Of a stretch of DNA of 64,000 bases, positions 17,660-32,202 are shown piece after piece. A program made the position numbers and the translations under genes. Where the stretch lies: positions 1,488,001 through 1,552,000 of the forward strand of contig JAKNDB010000105.1 of NCBI GenBank assembly GCA_024305405.1, given 5' to 3'. The DNA comes from Dirofilaria immitis. Lineage: Eukaryota > Nematoda > Chromadorea > Rhabditida > Onchocercidae. The notes beneath the pieces are model-generated. The model did no database searches and was not told the origin of the DNA. It was given only the letters and a program-made list of their open reading frames with translations. Position 1 is the stretch's first letter; every line of letters begins with the position of its first letter.

Positions 17660-20600
17660 TTTGATTATCGATTAAAATTCTTCCTATATTATCGTTTTTA
17701 CAGGTGTCTGAATTTAAATTAATTAGAAATCTTATTTGTATCGTTTTTTTATCTTAGATTATATCAATCCCACTCAGATGTTTAATCGGTTGCTTAATAA
17801 CGGCTTTATTTATTTATTTGCTTTTCTAAGCAAGAATCTGGGTTGATCTTGAAAACTTCTTGCACACTGATTTGTCCCCTATTGCAATTATATGCCACGC
17901 CACTTGATCAATTAGAAAAAATTTCCAAATAGAAAAATATCTCTCGTAGCAATATCGCTCTGAGATGTGAAAATAAATTTTGAATGTGACCGATTCGTTA
18001 TAAGGCATAATGAATATAGCAATTTAATTTCTCGAATTTTTGTATATATTTAGTTACTACTAGGTATTATTAAATTGATTGTATATATAAATCAAAAACG
18101 TATATTTATATACACGTTTTAGTATAAAAAAAATTTTCCTTTTACGGCGATTAATTGAAATCGTTCTAATTTCACTGTTTTCTTATTCCATTATCAAATG
18201 AAGGGAAGAAATATTGTCACTATTCAAAAAAGATATGTCATATCAGTTTTTACTAATAAAACTGCTAAATTCCCTATACACAAATATATCTATATATCTA
18301 CATGATATTTATTCATATATACATGGTTATTTAAGCTTTACCATTTATCAACTATTTTAGCCGATACAGAATTATCTTAATATTTGCATTGCAGGATTTT
18401 AACATTATGTTACGATGGGTGAAGATCGTTATGGAAAGTGTGCTAGAGCTTTCTTTAATTGCTTTCTACTTCGCTTATTATATTTTACTATTTTTCTAGG
18501 TATTTCTAAAGTTTCAATTCGTTGCTATCTAGTTTTTTTATTTCAAGTTTCTCCAATATACTACTTGAGCATTTATTCTTAAGACAAAGAGAATTTTGTG
18601 CTTGAGAATATAAGTTCCAAACATTGGAATGTGAGCCTAGGTAATTTGTTCAAGATGTTCCTTGAAATAATTGAAGCTTCAGTTATAAATAAGGGAGAAG
18701 AAATTGCATTTCGCTGCAATGAACTAATTGCAACATTTTACTTTGTCTTCTGCCTTTTTAGAAAATAGCTCTGAATGAGCCTATTTCCTTAAGAACTCAA
18801 AAATTTTTCTTTTTTCACCTAAGATTTCTAATTTATAAAGTCCTTAACAAAGAAGAGCATCTTTATCCTTTATATATTTCAATTTTCCTTTTATTTAATA
18901 ACTGAAAGTAGTATCAGTATTTTTTTTGTTGTAGAATTTCCAATTTAATTTAAAAAATGAAAATGGCTTATCTTGAAGTAAGTCATCCAAAACTCTCCAT
19001 TTAAGATTAATTGAAAAAATTCCAATTTAGTAGTTTTGATTTATCTCTTCAATGTGCATTTCATCTCCCATAATTTTGTATGTAGCCTGGATATCATTTC
19101 AATGTCATTCAGCTATACAGATAGAACCAAAATTCATACCCAGAAATCGGAAAAGTGTGAGATTAGCAGGAATGAATAGTATCATTTAATAAATAAAATT
19201 ACACTTGGAATTTTACTCATTTTGTTTTCGAAAAGGAAGAAATTAAAAAAAATGACTTTTATTTGATGTCACATTTCCATGAAATGATGAACAGAACATC
19301 TAGTGGTATTATTAGATGAAAAGCAGACTACTTCACAGGTAGATTATTTGGTGCGAAATTGGTTCCCAATATATTCCCTTATTTTTTGCTTTGCTTTTTC
19401 GTTGCTGTTGTGGTATTCAATTATATCAGTTGGACTGATAAGCTAATGATAACAGTAGCAATCTACTTACCCGATGATCACAATTTGCTTGTTTGACAAG
19501 CTATTACACAGTGATCTAGTTTACAAGCAAGTTCTGAAAAAGCAATATTAATGAAGGAAAAATGTCCTGATTATAGATACCTTCGTAAATGAGCTGATAC
19601 CATTTCTACAATTTTTTGCTATTGTAATAAACAACAATAAATAATTCATCAATATAAATTACTTTAAGCAGCCACTGCTTGATCTGAAATATAGGTATGA
19701 ACCTAAAAGCAAATCTTAAAGCAAATTTCCAACGAAACATTTAATGAAAGTAGATTTGATGACTGAAGAAAAATATAAAATGTTCATGAGTACGAAGACA
19801 TGCCAAATGATAGGATTTAAATTCAGAATTTTGAATTTAAATTTCAGTTTGATATGCATGCCCACACAGCATAAAACCATATATTAGTTTAAACCTATTT
19901 AAATAAATATCACAAAAATTCTCAGTGTTTGTTAATAAGAGATAGTTTAGTAAAAAATGCTTTGTCGATTGGTTACTGATGCATGCCCTCAAAACTATAC
20001 AAACTGCTCAAAAATAACAAAACGATCTTAATTACCAAGTTTATACCAGTAATGCAGATATCAAATTTACTGGGAGTACTGTATCAACAAAAACGAATTG
20101 ATTCCATGCAATTTATTATGTTAATACAGCGATATTCGTTCAGAGAGGTTTTGCCATATTGTTGACGATTGGGTGAAAATACCTTTTGTTTATGCACGGG
20201 TAAAATATTCTAAAGCAATGATCAATATTTAGGTGCATGGACTTATTAGCATTAGATTAAAAAGTTTGAATGTAAAAACAGATGATCAGATAATAATAAT
20301 ATTTTGATCTTTTAACAAAAAGAAAAATACGAGTCATCCGCAAAACTTTACAAGTTTTCAAGTTTTAAAGGTAGTGGCGATAGCAACTTATGCATACTTC
20401 TTGATTTGTTTGATTAGATTTCAACCGAAAACTGACAAACATTCAATGGAAAAAGAAATTTCCATATTTTTTACAATTTTTACAATTCTTCAAATATTAT
20501 TTAACATTGGATGGCTTAAAGATGGCCAGTATCTAATGAATCCATTAATGAAGATAATGATGAATTTGATGAATTTCTCTTTAAATTATATTTGTAAATC

Positions 20601-23600
20601 TTATCTGCAAATTCATAAGAAGGTAAATACACTTTAATCAATTTATTGATTTCAAATGACTGGTTTCTACGTTGCTCATCATTTTTTCATTTTATTCAAA
20701 ATACTAAATAATCGATATGGTACGTATCAAAAGCAATAATAATATTTGCAAACTTATTTTTATTTCATTGTAAATAGGATTTCAAAAGCATCAAAAATAA
20801 TGCAATTTTTGGGATAAATCAATGATAAATAATCTTAAGCTTGTTGAACTTAATATTGTGAAATAACTATAATGAAAAATAAAAAAAAACTGAACGAAAT
20901 GATGATGAATTTTATGGTTAGGATTTATCATAGATAAGACAGACATATGGATATAAAATATCAGTCTATTTTCTCGGAGTTCAACTATATATGCTCGATC
21001 GAAATACATTCATCGCGCAAATGATAGCAACAAATTTGGCTAATCAACTACTGACAATTAAAAGGAATGGAATGTGCGTTCTAGTTCCTCTTGCCACACA
21101 CTAATGCATTATTTAAAGTAAAAATACAAGCAAGCAAATGTCAACCAAATCTTTTTATGAGCTATAGTTTGTCTCATAGATATATTTCGACGAAATTTAG
21201 GGCATTTTCTATTCATAATTTGAAGCTTGTCTTACAGATTATTTCTTTATTTTCTTAATAGTTAATTTAAACATTTTGGTTAAATTTAGGATGTCATCTC
21301 AAGAAATCATTTAATGATCTTCAAGTTAACAGGAGACGAAATGAAACTTATCAAGTTAGACAAATTTATGGGAAACAATGAAAATCGGAAAAAAAAGCTA
21401 AACGGATTACTATCACGAAGTATCGGAGCAAACAGAAAATATTCATTGATATTTCTCTTCTGAGTAGCAGAAAATTACAATAACTTTTAAAATTTGAGAA
21501 ATTTGCAAGTCAAAACAAAACCTTATAGACAAATCAATTTTAAAAATTAGAGAATTTTTTAGGACGAGCAGCAGGAATAGTCAAGAAAGAACTACTTTCA
21601 TTTAATTCATTATCAAAAAGTATTGTATATCTTATATGTCTCATATTGCTTTGCTTAAAAATAATTTCTTTTTATTTTATTCAAAGAAATTAAAGATATA
21701 CTAATTTATGAAAATTTTCACAAATTAACTCAGACCCATTTTTGAAAAAAAACACTTGTCAAGTTTTTGTTAAATTAATACTTAGAAAAATTGAAATTCG
21801 ATTTCAAAGAGTATTAAAGTGTAACTTTGAAATAAGATAATAAAAAATATATTGTAATTTTCTCATTCTTAGATAAATTTCCTCATATAAAGTTGTTGTA
21901 ACTTTATGTGCGTATTAAATCGAATCATTCTTCTGAAGCGATAGCGATATTGCTAAAAAGGATACATAAGAAACATTAAGGTATGATATCAAAAAATATA
22001 CAATTAATATTGACGGAAAAAAGTGATTTAAAATTGAATGATATATCAACCAATTTTAATAGCAAATTTAAAATGACTAACAATCATTCTCTCAATTATA
22101 ACGAAAAATTTGTGTAAAAATCTAATTAATATTTAAAATAGCTCAAGCACAATATATTTATTATACATCGAGAATTGAAATTAAATTGAATTGAAAATAC
22201 AAATTAATATTATATTGAACATAAGCTGATTTCATTGCTATTTTATCCAAGAGTTATTTTGCTAGGAAAGAAGAAAGTTCATCTAAAATTAGCAAGATAG
22301 ATTCAACTTAAATAACTTTCCTTTCATAGTTCACTAATAATAGTTACAGATACATACGTGATTGGCATGGAAATTAAATATCAAAGTCAGAATTATTGAT
22401 ATTAATTTTCCAAAGAATTGACCTGCGACCTTTAAAATACAATACTGTAAGTGGTTACAACAAAAATGTAATTGCATCACTCACATAAACTATTTATTTA
22501 TTTTTAACAAATAAATGCATTTAGAACTTTCAAGGAATGATGTTAGATGACGACATTACTGATAATCCTTATTTATCATGAAGCAGTATTTGTTTAATTA
22601 ACCTTGAGCCGAATAATTAAGAATAAAAAGTGTTTGGAAAGATGTTAAGTTGAAAAGAAAAACGCCATATGTATATGCTATGTTCATTGTAATAAAGATA
22701 ATCAACCAGTAATTACGCGGCAACCTTTATGATAAGTATGCTTTTTCATATTAAGAAAAATAGGAAAAATAGCTTTTTCGGGGTAATGTTGAAACAAATT
22801 TTAAGAACTCAATTTATGGTCCATGTTAAGAAACAAAATTGGCTGTAATCAAAGTCTGATTTTATTCGGGCATTACATCAGATTAAAACAATAACTGATT
22901 ATCGTCAAAGGATGTTAGAAATTTCAAAGGGCTCAAATCACTTTGCATCGTAAGTTATAAGATATAGATTATTACATCTTGGCTAATTCGCTCTAGGCTG
23001 ATAAAATAATTTCCACATATGTGAACATGTGATTCAATCGATATTGATTTTACCGTAGTCGCGTTTCTCATAAAAGCATAGTAACAGCATAGAAACATAT
23101 CCACGATAAGTGGACTGGGAAAAATAAATGATTGACACTTACTTTACGAATCAAGTTTATTTAAATGATTCAAAAACATCGGACTGTTCGTCATTGCTAA
23201 AATCAATTTGGAGAAGTCAGAAAAGGAATAGAAAAGTATATTCCATTCCTTTAATGCACAAGTCGTTCCAGCATTGATCACACGAATTCTTTACAAGTGG
23301 AAAATTAGGAAGTCAACAAGCACAAATAAAAATGACAGATTACATATACTTGATATTGTTGTAATTTGATAAAGCAAATGTAGTGCTTCTATTGGCTGTT
23401 TCGATCATCTTTCAGTATAAATTCAAATAATATATAGTACCCGTATTCCGAATACATAGTGTACGATTTATGACGGTTACCTTGCACTAATTAAACTGCA
23501 AATATAATTCGCGAAATAAAATTGGAGAACAATAGAAAAATTGATTTGTAAGGACAAAAAAGAATTCCGGTGACTTCATTACTATTAACTATGAAAGTTT

Positions 23601-25082
23601 CGCGGATTCCAAAACAACAATCATCATTTGAGTTCTTCTGAATCCGACAAGTTCGTAATTCTTCCTATATGCTTATAACATCATTTTGATAAAAAAATAG
23701 CAGGATTCAAAACCGTTCGGTCAAAACGCAACAAAGATTCCATTTCTCGTTTCTTCGTCGATTCTTCGTTGAATGAACATCTCATGAATCCTACAAATCC
23801 ATCTCGACCTGCTATTCTTAACTTGCTCATTTTTGATTTTGTAAATAGTCATAGGGTAATGGCTCCTAGAATGAAATTGTAGTGGAAGAAAACATTTAGT
23901 AAAAAGAAATGAATGAAAGGTGAGTAAAACAAGCGTTTTTAATAAATCGAAATTCATCCTTTGGTATATATCAGAAATAAAATCACTACTTATTATCTGG
24001 TACTACACTTTGATAAAAGCAATTTGTTGGATGATAACTTGAGGACAAATAATAAGTTATCACTGTGCACTAAAATAAAAGATATTTGAAAGTCAGAAAT
24101 AAGTGTTTGTCAGCCTTATAAAGCAAGATTAATTATTAAAAACTGTTCAGGTGATGGATAGTAATTCGAAGAATGAATATATTAGTTTTTTTTTCAATGA
24201 TGCTAACTTAACACATTAAAATGCATTGCCTTAACTTGAGAAAATAGGGCAATCATTTTGACTGAGTATAACTGAGAATACCGCGATTAAAGGAATTTTT
24301 TCAAAAACGGAATCACTTAAGAGATATAGAAGAGTGGTACTGTTAAAGACACAAAAGGTTGAAGTATCACTGGTATTGTAATAATGCCATCAATTATAGA
24401 CTCAGGAATGATAGCATTTAGGACTTCCATACGAAAACACTGCAACTGAGATATGATTTACTTTGATAAATTTTCGGAAGTGTTCAGATTCATCCCATTA
24501 CCTTTCAGTAATGTACTCGAATGTTCTTGAGATACAAGCTCTGAATAATTTCTCGCGAGAGTATATCTCTCGATCTTACAATGATAGCACTCGGGACATG
24601 ATCAGTTTCATACAGATAGCATTAAATACACTCTATGGGAAATGAACAATATTTTCAAGAAAAAAACCAATGCTCGCTACAGTATCCTCCCGGATGTTAC
24701 TATAGAGGAAGGGGTTCTTCACGACTCTTTCCCATTCCTTTCGTTACTTCCACTTAGCTTACATTTGCAGGTGGTATCAAATACCCTCTCTTTCACTTTT
24801 GGCAGTTTGTTTTTATAGATATTTCTGAATATTTTTTCCTTCCAATAGCCATCACTCAACTTAGATTTCAACCTTGACCGCACCCTTACTGTGATTGTGA
24901 TTTTTCTATGAAAATCAAGTATTCAATTAAATTTTTGTAAATTAGAAAAAGAGCTAAACTGTAAATTTTCGTACATCGGACCACTTTATTTTTGTATATA
25001 GAAGTTTGAAGTTGAGATGTTATTCTCTTTGATTAGTTTTCAGAAGTAAACTCATCTCATTACATTCCAGTAATCTATCGGG
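17660..25082. other. Gene-poor stretch upstream of the innexin
   Basis: About 7.4 kb of AT-rich sequence with only the weak exon candidate at 18415 and an acidic open tail (SNESINEDNDEFDEF) ending near 20597 that lacks a good acceptor. The innexin promoter is presumably at its right end (about 24.6-25.1 kb), where base composition is less AT-rich; no specific motif was identified. Confidence 0.5.
18415..18499 (+). other. Weak candidate first exon, tetraspanin-like N-terminus
   Basis: ATG shortly after a TTGCAG acceptor (possible trans-splice or UTR splice site) opens MGEDRYGKCARAFFNCF and a hydrophobic stretch, ending at a GTATTT donor in phase 1. The MG...KC start followed by a membrane helix resembles tetraspanins, but no further exons or the CCG loop motif were found. 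Confidence 0.2.
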
Positions 25083-28000
25083 ATGTTTTTCGGGATACCA
25101 AGTTTGAATAAGTTCGTTTCGAGTATTACAATTTCGCAGCTCGATGATTTTGCCGGTAAGTTACTTATAATTTTTTAATTTTTGCGTGTTTTCAATGGAG
25201 ATTCTTGTGCGGGAAAATATTAGTAATTACTGGATCTATATGATGAAAACCCTTAAAGCAATTACTTTGTTTGCTAAAGTCATGTCAGTCTATAATTTTA
25301 AGTAGATGGTAAATTATAATTACAAACTGTAACTAATCAATAATGCTTGTCATTTGTGATGATATATAATGTTGAGCTGATGACAACAGTGAGATAGTCG
25401 GAAGACTTTGAAGGTACGTCTCTTGCCAATCATCTTTTGTTTTCGGAGTATATCTCTTTCTCTTCTGTCAATCAATTTATTATTACCATAATACTATATC
25501 TATTTTTTTCATAGTTTTGTTCACATTTAAGATAAAGTATATTAATGTAAGTGTATTTTTCAAGCATTAAAAAGGAAAATCTCGTCTAAGGGTGAAGTGA
25601 TAAGCAATAGAAAAAGAAAACAAAAGTAATGAGAATATTGGGAATAACTGAATAGAGCTGAAACCCAGTGGTGCTGAAAAGTACCGTCTCTTTGAGCAGT
25701 GATTGGAATTTTGAAAATAGAGCGATTCTTTATGTATGTTGTTTCAGATCGCTGCAATTATTTTTACACAGTTTTGGCATTATTGTTTTTCTCAGTCGTT
25801 ATCGGTGCCAAACAGCATTTTGGTGCACCAATTCGTTGTCTTGTCGATCGGCAGTATTCAGGTTGATTAATGACTTTTTCAGAACTCGCGAGTTTATTGC
25901 TTCATAAGCCCTTTGTGTCATAATGATGCCTAAATTTCCTATTAATTCACTGTCACACATGACAGTTTCGCATGTATTCCACCAAATATTAAAATGTGGC
26001 AATTTTAGTTTAGCAATATCATAAGAAAGTATTCAGTTTTTCGTTTTATTTCATACGCTTGAAGAATTATGAGATAATTATCGAAAGGAAAAGAAAGAAG
26101 AAAGCATTCATTTATTATACAGAATGTTCAATTTTTAGTTTAATTTTATTCCTAGACTCTTGGATTGGTTATGTACATGATTATTGCTTCATATCAGGGC
26201 GTTATTCACTAACGCCACCTGAATATGAAGCAGATGAAATTGCCGATTTTGATCCAACGAATGAGGAAAAGTATGAAAATTATTATCAGGTAAAGTTACC
26301 AAAGAACGTTCAGTTTAATAACTATAATCAGTTAATAACTATACCTATAGTTATGTTTATTTTCTTTGGTATTGACTAAGAGACCATAATGCTCTTTTAT
26401 TTTAAAGTGGAAAAATTGGAATGACCCTATATAAATCTAAGTAAATATTGTTTATAACATTTGACTGCATATTTAAAAATACTGTTGTTTTGAGAGTTGA
26501 GTAATAATTCATATCGACAAGATGTACGAAATCGTAACCATTAAAAACAAATACCTGATGAAGGAAGGCTAAGATGAGGTAATTACAAAACTCCTTAGTT
26601 TTTATTGCAGTGGGTTCCGTTTCTTTTGGCTGCTCAGGCGTTAGGCTTTACATGCCAAATTTGCTGTGGAAGTGGTTTCAGAAATTAAGCAGTAAGTTTC
26701 GTAAATATTAATAATAGTATTTTTAGATTATTTATTCTGAGTTTGTTATCACTTCTATTTTTTATTTTTAACTTTAATTTTACTTCCTTTCATAGATTCA
26801 GTCGAGTAAAATTTTAAACCTGAATTTGCTGTATAATGAGTTATTTCTTCTGAAGGGTTTATTTTTTTTATTAATTTTGTTTTATTTGTTAAATAGTAAT
26901 TTTTCTCGTTCTATAGCTGCGAAACATTGGAGATTTTGAAGACCTACTGTTTTTCGTTTAAAAAAGGATAAAGACAATTTATGCAAAAATGTATTGCTTT
27001 TACTTTGGAATTGCAATTAATTCTTTTAAACTAAGAAACTAATCTCTTTTCTTCAAAATTATCGATATTATCAACAGTTTTTTCTCATAAAGATTTGGAT
27101 ATGGCTATCACAGTAGATGAAGCAATTCGAATATGTAATATGTTCACAGACGAACGCAGTAAAGCTGTGAAAGATTTGGTGCGATATCTTGAACAGGTAC
27201 TTTCTTTTTCTAGGAAAAGTTATACTTGTTGTTTTCAAACTGCCGAATGTTCTTTCTTAAAGAATATTTTGATATGCAGTTTGATCTCAGCTTTTGCCAA
27301 CAACGGTGCTGGCCGTCATTTGACAGAAACGGTTATATCCCAGAGTACTCTCTCAATTTTACGTGAATTGAAATTTTTTTATGGATGAATAATTTAAGTG
27401 CGAATAGGATAAATTTCTTTTCTCTATATTTTTATAGATGAATAATGTAAGTAATAGGATAACCATTAGGTAATTCGAAGAAAAAGGACAATCCGTCATG
27501 TGAATCGTGATTGATGAATTCGTAGAGATTAAAATTTTATGTTATCTGAATCCCGTAATTAGACTTTTCATAATATTCGGCTTCTTCTATTGATAATTTG
27601 GCTCTGTGCTGGACAGATTGCTTCAGAAATTCAACATTACATTGTTGAATTTCAGAAATTCAACATTAATTCAACATTACATTTCCAAATCATCCATTTT
27701 GATCTGTTTCTTGCTTAAATTTTTAGTGCTTCGCACATCCGGTATTAGATAGCCAATCGGTAGATATTCCTAGCATGCTTAAATTTTATTGATGTTGTCG
27801 TGCTTTAAAAATGCACTAGAAATAATGCCGCGTGTTTCGAAATTGTATATCATGCACCGGAAAATGTTGCAGTGTGTGATTCATCCAGTTCGGCGTTCCA
27901 TTTTCATGAATCCCAGCCGTATCGCTAATATTGGCTGGTATTCATCGCTCTCTTATGTGCTTGAAAAATTGTTATATGTCGCAAATTCTGTCTTGCAGCT

Positions 28001-31000
28001 TTATGTCGTTAATACATTTGTAGGTGATGGGACATTGTTTTGGGGATATCAGGTTTGTTTGCTTTATTAATTAGTGAAATACTGGTTGCAGTGCAGAAAG
28101 AATTGTATTCTTATTATTAATTTCTGCTCGATTTAAATGTTTCTTATATCGAGCGTGTAGATCATTAACGTAATAGTTCTGAGATTGTTAACATGTGGTT
28201 CTGAGATTTATTTTCACTCTGTAAGCATTAAATCCTTATCAAATGAATTGGCAGCCATTTCAAATAAAAATACTTCTGTTTCACGATGAACAACCATTGA
28301 ATGAACCAGTAGAGAGGTCATTTAGTAAAGTAAATGCCATCAATAATTCTCTTCAGTCTGTTCTTGATAAATTTTTTTGCAGCTACTCAACAATCTTTGG
28401 TCAGGTCAAGATTGGACGATCACCGGCCATTTTCCGCGAGTAGTATACTGCGATTATATGAAGCATGAACTTGCAAATGTGCAGCGCAAAACAGTTCAGT
28501 GCGCACTTGCAATAAATATACTCAACGAAAAGGTCATTTATCTTTAATTTCATAATAGGTTTTCGTAAAGATGGCATGGTCGTTAAATTAATATTCACAT
28601 CGTTGGGTAATTATGGATTTAACTAGAAGAAATATTTCTTTAAAAATAATTGAATAGGTATTCGCATTATTGTCTGTATGGCTATTGCTATTGCTTGTGA
28701 TCAATGTTGTCAGTGCAATTTATATATTTACTGTATTATTCACGCCAATATTCCGTGAGCATTCTGTATCAAATTATCTGCAGGTTTGACTGTGTTTTGT
28801 TTTAAAAATGTATCACTTTTAGTATTCACATGATAAATTTTTTTCAATTATGCGAAATTTTTCAAAGGGAACGAGTAAAAACGTTGAATTGGACGTAAAA
28901 CGAAGTTTGGGGAGGTATAAGTTTTTGAGGTATGGAGAGTCGTCCTTCAAAAATTTTAGAGTATTGCACCTGGCACAGAAATTTATCACCAAATGAATTT
29001 CGAGTATTCACTAAAGAACTTCGGTAGCTATTCTTGCAAATGATTTAGAATTCCACTGGCTCTAAAACGATTTTCTAGAGAACGTTTTAAAATTTCTTAC
29101 ATTTTATGGTTGAAAATTTTAGTTTTTTTCTTTGCAAATCTTATGTACATTGATTCTTGAAATATTTTAGGCTTTCGTTTGCAGAGAAAGGCCACTCAAT
29201 AATAGTTCTGATAACGGTGAGCTTGCAAAATTTTCTAATTTTTACTTTAGTGTTTTGCTAGTTATTATAACTTTCTGGATAATTTATTCTAAAATCATAT
29301 AAAGGTAGCTTAATTTTTGCAGCTGTAGTTGTACATGATTTTATGAAAACTAGAAAAAATTTTGTTTTCTTATATGTTGATAAATATTGACATTAAGATT
29401 ATTTTGAGACCTGTTAATTATGTATTATTTTTTATTGTATTTTTTAAGGGAAAGTCATTTTATTTGCCAACTAAAAACTAGAATCAGAAAATCATTTTTA
29501 ATTTCAATTTGATTTTTTTGGAAAAATATTCTATTTGCAGTTAAAAAGGGTATTTTAAAGTAGTTAAACTTTTTGCATGCTTCTGCTTTATAGTTGAGGA
29601 ATAATCGTTCTGTTGATGTGAAATATTATCGATAGATGTGATTTTGAAGCTTAGTTCACTGATTTTACTTTATTTTCTAAAATTTCTTGCATCTGATTTT
29701 GCTGATGTTGCTATTGCAACGTTGAATCATAAAATCGTTCCATAGGTTGCTGGTCAGATTCTTATCTTCTCGTTTTTAAATTTGGTTTCAAACGTCGGTT
29801 ATATAAGCTGGTACTTAATAACATTTTTTGCACTTAATTGGACATAATAAAAGACTGATACATACAGTGGAGCGGTTTTTGCTAAATTTTGTTCATTTAG
29901 TTACAAAAATCTTTGTTTTTGCGATTAAGAGATTTTGTTCAGATGGAGAGTTTTGTGAAAATGAGTTATCTGAGAATCACATATCAAATATTACAAGCGC
30001 TTCGTTTGATTCCAAAATTAGGTAAGCGAGAAATAATTTCCATGGATTTGGTGTCACTTAAAGTTTCATTTCCTTTCTTTTAAAAGTTTGTTTTTGAATT
30101 TATGTTTTAAATTCGCAGTTTTAATCACTTTTATTTCAAAAGATATTTTAGACGTCGTTTATGTGCAGCAATTGAATGCGACGAAAATATGAGCGTAGAG
30201 AATGAAAAAACGCGGAAATCTGAAGAACAAAAGCAGGAAATGTTATATCGACGATTAGTTTCATTAGCATGTATTTTTTAATTCATCCATTGCAAATTTT
30301 ATATCATAAAAGAATACTTTGTTCGGAGTTAAATAAAAAGCTTTACATATAGAAAGAAATATTCTAGAAACTATCAGTTAGAAATCACTTCATCTATTAA
30401 ATACTCTAGAAACTACCAATTAGAAATCATTTCATCTATTAAAGTTCACCTATTCTCTTTGTTGCTGATCATTATGCCTATTGCATATATTTGGCAACTT
30501 TTAGTTTCCAGTTCTTTTTGGCTCGCATATATCAAAAATTATATTCTTACATTCATTTGTAATAAAACTTTTATTGAGTATTTCAGTTTTAGATAACAAT
30601 AAAGGTTTGCTACATAGTTTTGTTTATGAAGCTATGCATCCAGATAGTATTCTTCTATTGCGTTTCATGCATTCTCATGCGGGTGGGATGGTTACATCTG
30701 ATATCGTATTCGAACTTTGGACTGATTATGTGAAAGCAAAGGAATCAAAAAGACGCAAATACCAGAGAATTGGGAATGGCATTGCACTTGGTAAATTTGT
30801 TTAAAAAAATAACGAATAATACGACATAGTAGAATATTGGTATATGTATTTTTTTTTGTTATAATAGAACACACATAAGCAGTTAGTGTTACTTGTTTAG
30901 AGAAATATCGAAATTATTCAGTTCTCCTTCTCTGCTGTCTTCCGTAAAAGTAGATTAATTCTGGAAATGATTTAACTTCTGCGATGTGATGGGGACCAGT

Positions 31001-32202
31001 TTTACAGACGAGAAAATGTTGTTCTTATTTGTTTGCTGACCTTTTTCATCTGTTATAACTCTGAGTTTCATGTAATCATATATTTTTTTAGAAACTGTTC
31101 CCGATTTGATCATTGAAATTAATATAGAATAAGGGGGTACTGTTATTCTTACTTTTTTAAATAGTATTGATAAAAAAATGATATTGTAAATTTATATTAT
31201 TCAGTTTCATGCTCTTTTATTAAGTTTGTGTTGGATTTTCTATTGTTATCTTTTCGTGCTATGGCTCTACTGATTGCCATATCGTCATTCTTGAAATAAA
31301 GTAATCATTTTTTATATTTTGTTGTTCATGAACGGCTAGTGATTTCCGTAAGCTTTTTATATCGTTTTTAGGAACATCAGCCTGGAGAAAACTACAATGA
31401 TGTTGAATGATAAATATTTTAGTATGTCTTCTCCAAAAATTGATTCGGCAATTATGGATGCTGGTCCTCTTTTAGAACCAAATGAGGAATATGCACAAGT
31501 GGTAAGTACTTCAAGTTTATTTTTAAAGAAAAAGCATTGTGATTTCCATAGTAATTGGGAGAAAATATTTCTCAAAAAATTTGGCAGGAAATGTTATTGT
31601 TTATTTTTATTTTCGTTTTCCAGCATTTCTTAGAAAAAATAATGCTGGTGAATCAAAATACGATAATGTTCTGCTTTCAAAGATAAGTTTTTATTGCATA
31701 TATTGCTGTCACAAAACATATATGTTGAAGCATGTAATGCTCATCGGAAAATGAAACATATAATATTTTCCTAGAACCAGTTATGATTATTACCAATACT
31801 TTATGTGGCTGCTAAATATTCATGCACTTATGTCGAGACAATTTTCCAGTTTTTAAAAATAATATTTTTTTGCAGGTCGATGCTCTGAATTTGTGTTCAT
31901 CTGCAAGTTTGCTGTAAGTTTACTTCAGTTTCTCCTTTTACAGGTCTAAATCTAGATTGATTTGGATTAAAAACAAGTTCAGTTAGTTTATGTACATTAT
32001 AGTAATTTTTTTATAATTTCTTATGCGCAACAATGATTTTCAGAGGCGAAAATGTGTTTAGAAAAAATCGATAAGTGAAAAAGCATTTTCAATAAAGCGA
32101 TTGGTGATGTTTCCTATTAATGAATACTTCTATTAGTGAGTTCATCGGTCATTTTGTTATTTTTTCAGTCAAACTTGTTTATCGGATTATTATTCATTGT
32201 AG
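25083..32202 (+). CDS. Innexin (invertebrate gap-junction channel subunit)
   Basis: Four-pass membrane protein forming gap junctions. Exons: 25083-25155, 25748-25861, 26156-26289, 26611-26691, 27093-27196, 27727-28052, 28383-28532, 28658-28783, 29746-30021 (less certain), 30154-30270 (frame uncertain), 30587-30790, 31372-31501, 31876-31913, 32169-32202. The start is MFFGIPSLNKF. TM1 is near YTVLALLFFSVVIG. Loop 1 has two Cys (RCLVDRQYSG, YVHDYCF). The signature ENYYQWVPF precedes TM2. TM3 is LEKLLYVANSVLQLYVV. Loop 2 has two Cys (HFPRVVYCDY, TVQCALAINI). TM4 is LLSVWLLLLLVINVV. The C-terminal region has SILLLRFMHSHAGG and ends QTCLSDYYSL. The frame needs single-base changes at 26647-26649 (+T), 27789-27790 (+T), 29824-29829 (-T) and 31388-31391 (+A). 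Between TM4 and the tail an unusual extra hydrophobic exon is predicted; the join 30021/30154 does not keep frame as read. About 630 aa as modelled, longer than many innexins. Confidence 0.9.
27622..27680. repeat. Short TTCAACATTA repeats in an innexin intron
   Basis: The phrase TTCAGAAATTCAACATTA occurs twice and TTCAACATTA a third time within 60 bp, just upstream of the 27727 acceptor. Confidence 0.7.
30363..30444. repeat. 42-bp imperfect tandem duplication in an innexin intron
   Basis: Two adjacent units starting at 30363 and 30405 share a TCTAGAAACTA start and the CATCTATTAAA end, with a few substitutions. Confidence 0.85.

Noticed and set aside
24463..24645. Open frame in the innexin upstream region with a TCTCGCGAGA palindrome
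   Set aside because: No splice or family support; a short palindrome alone is not evidence of a regulatory site.
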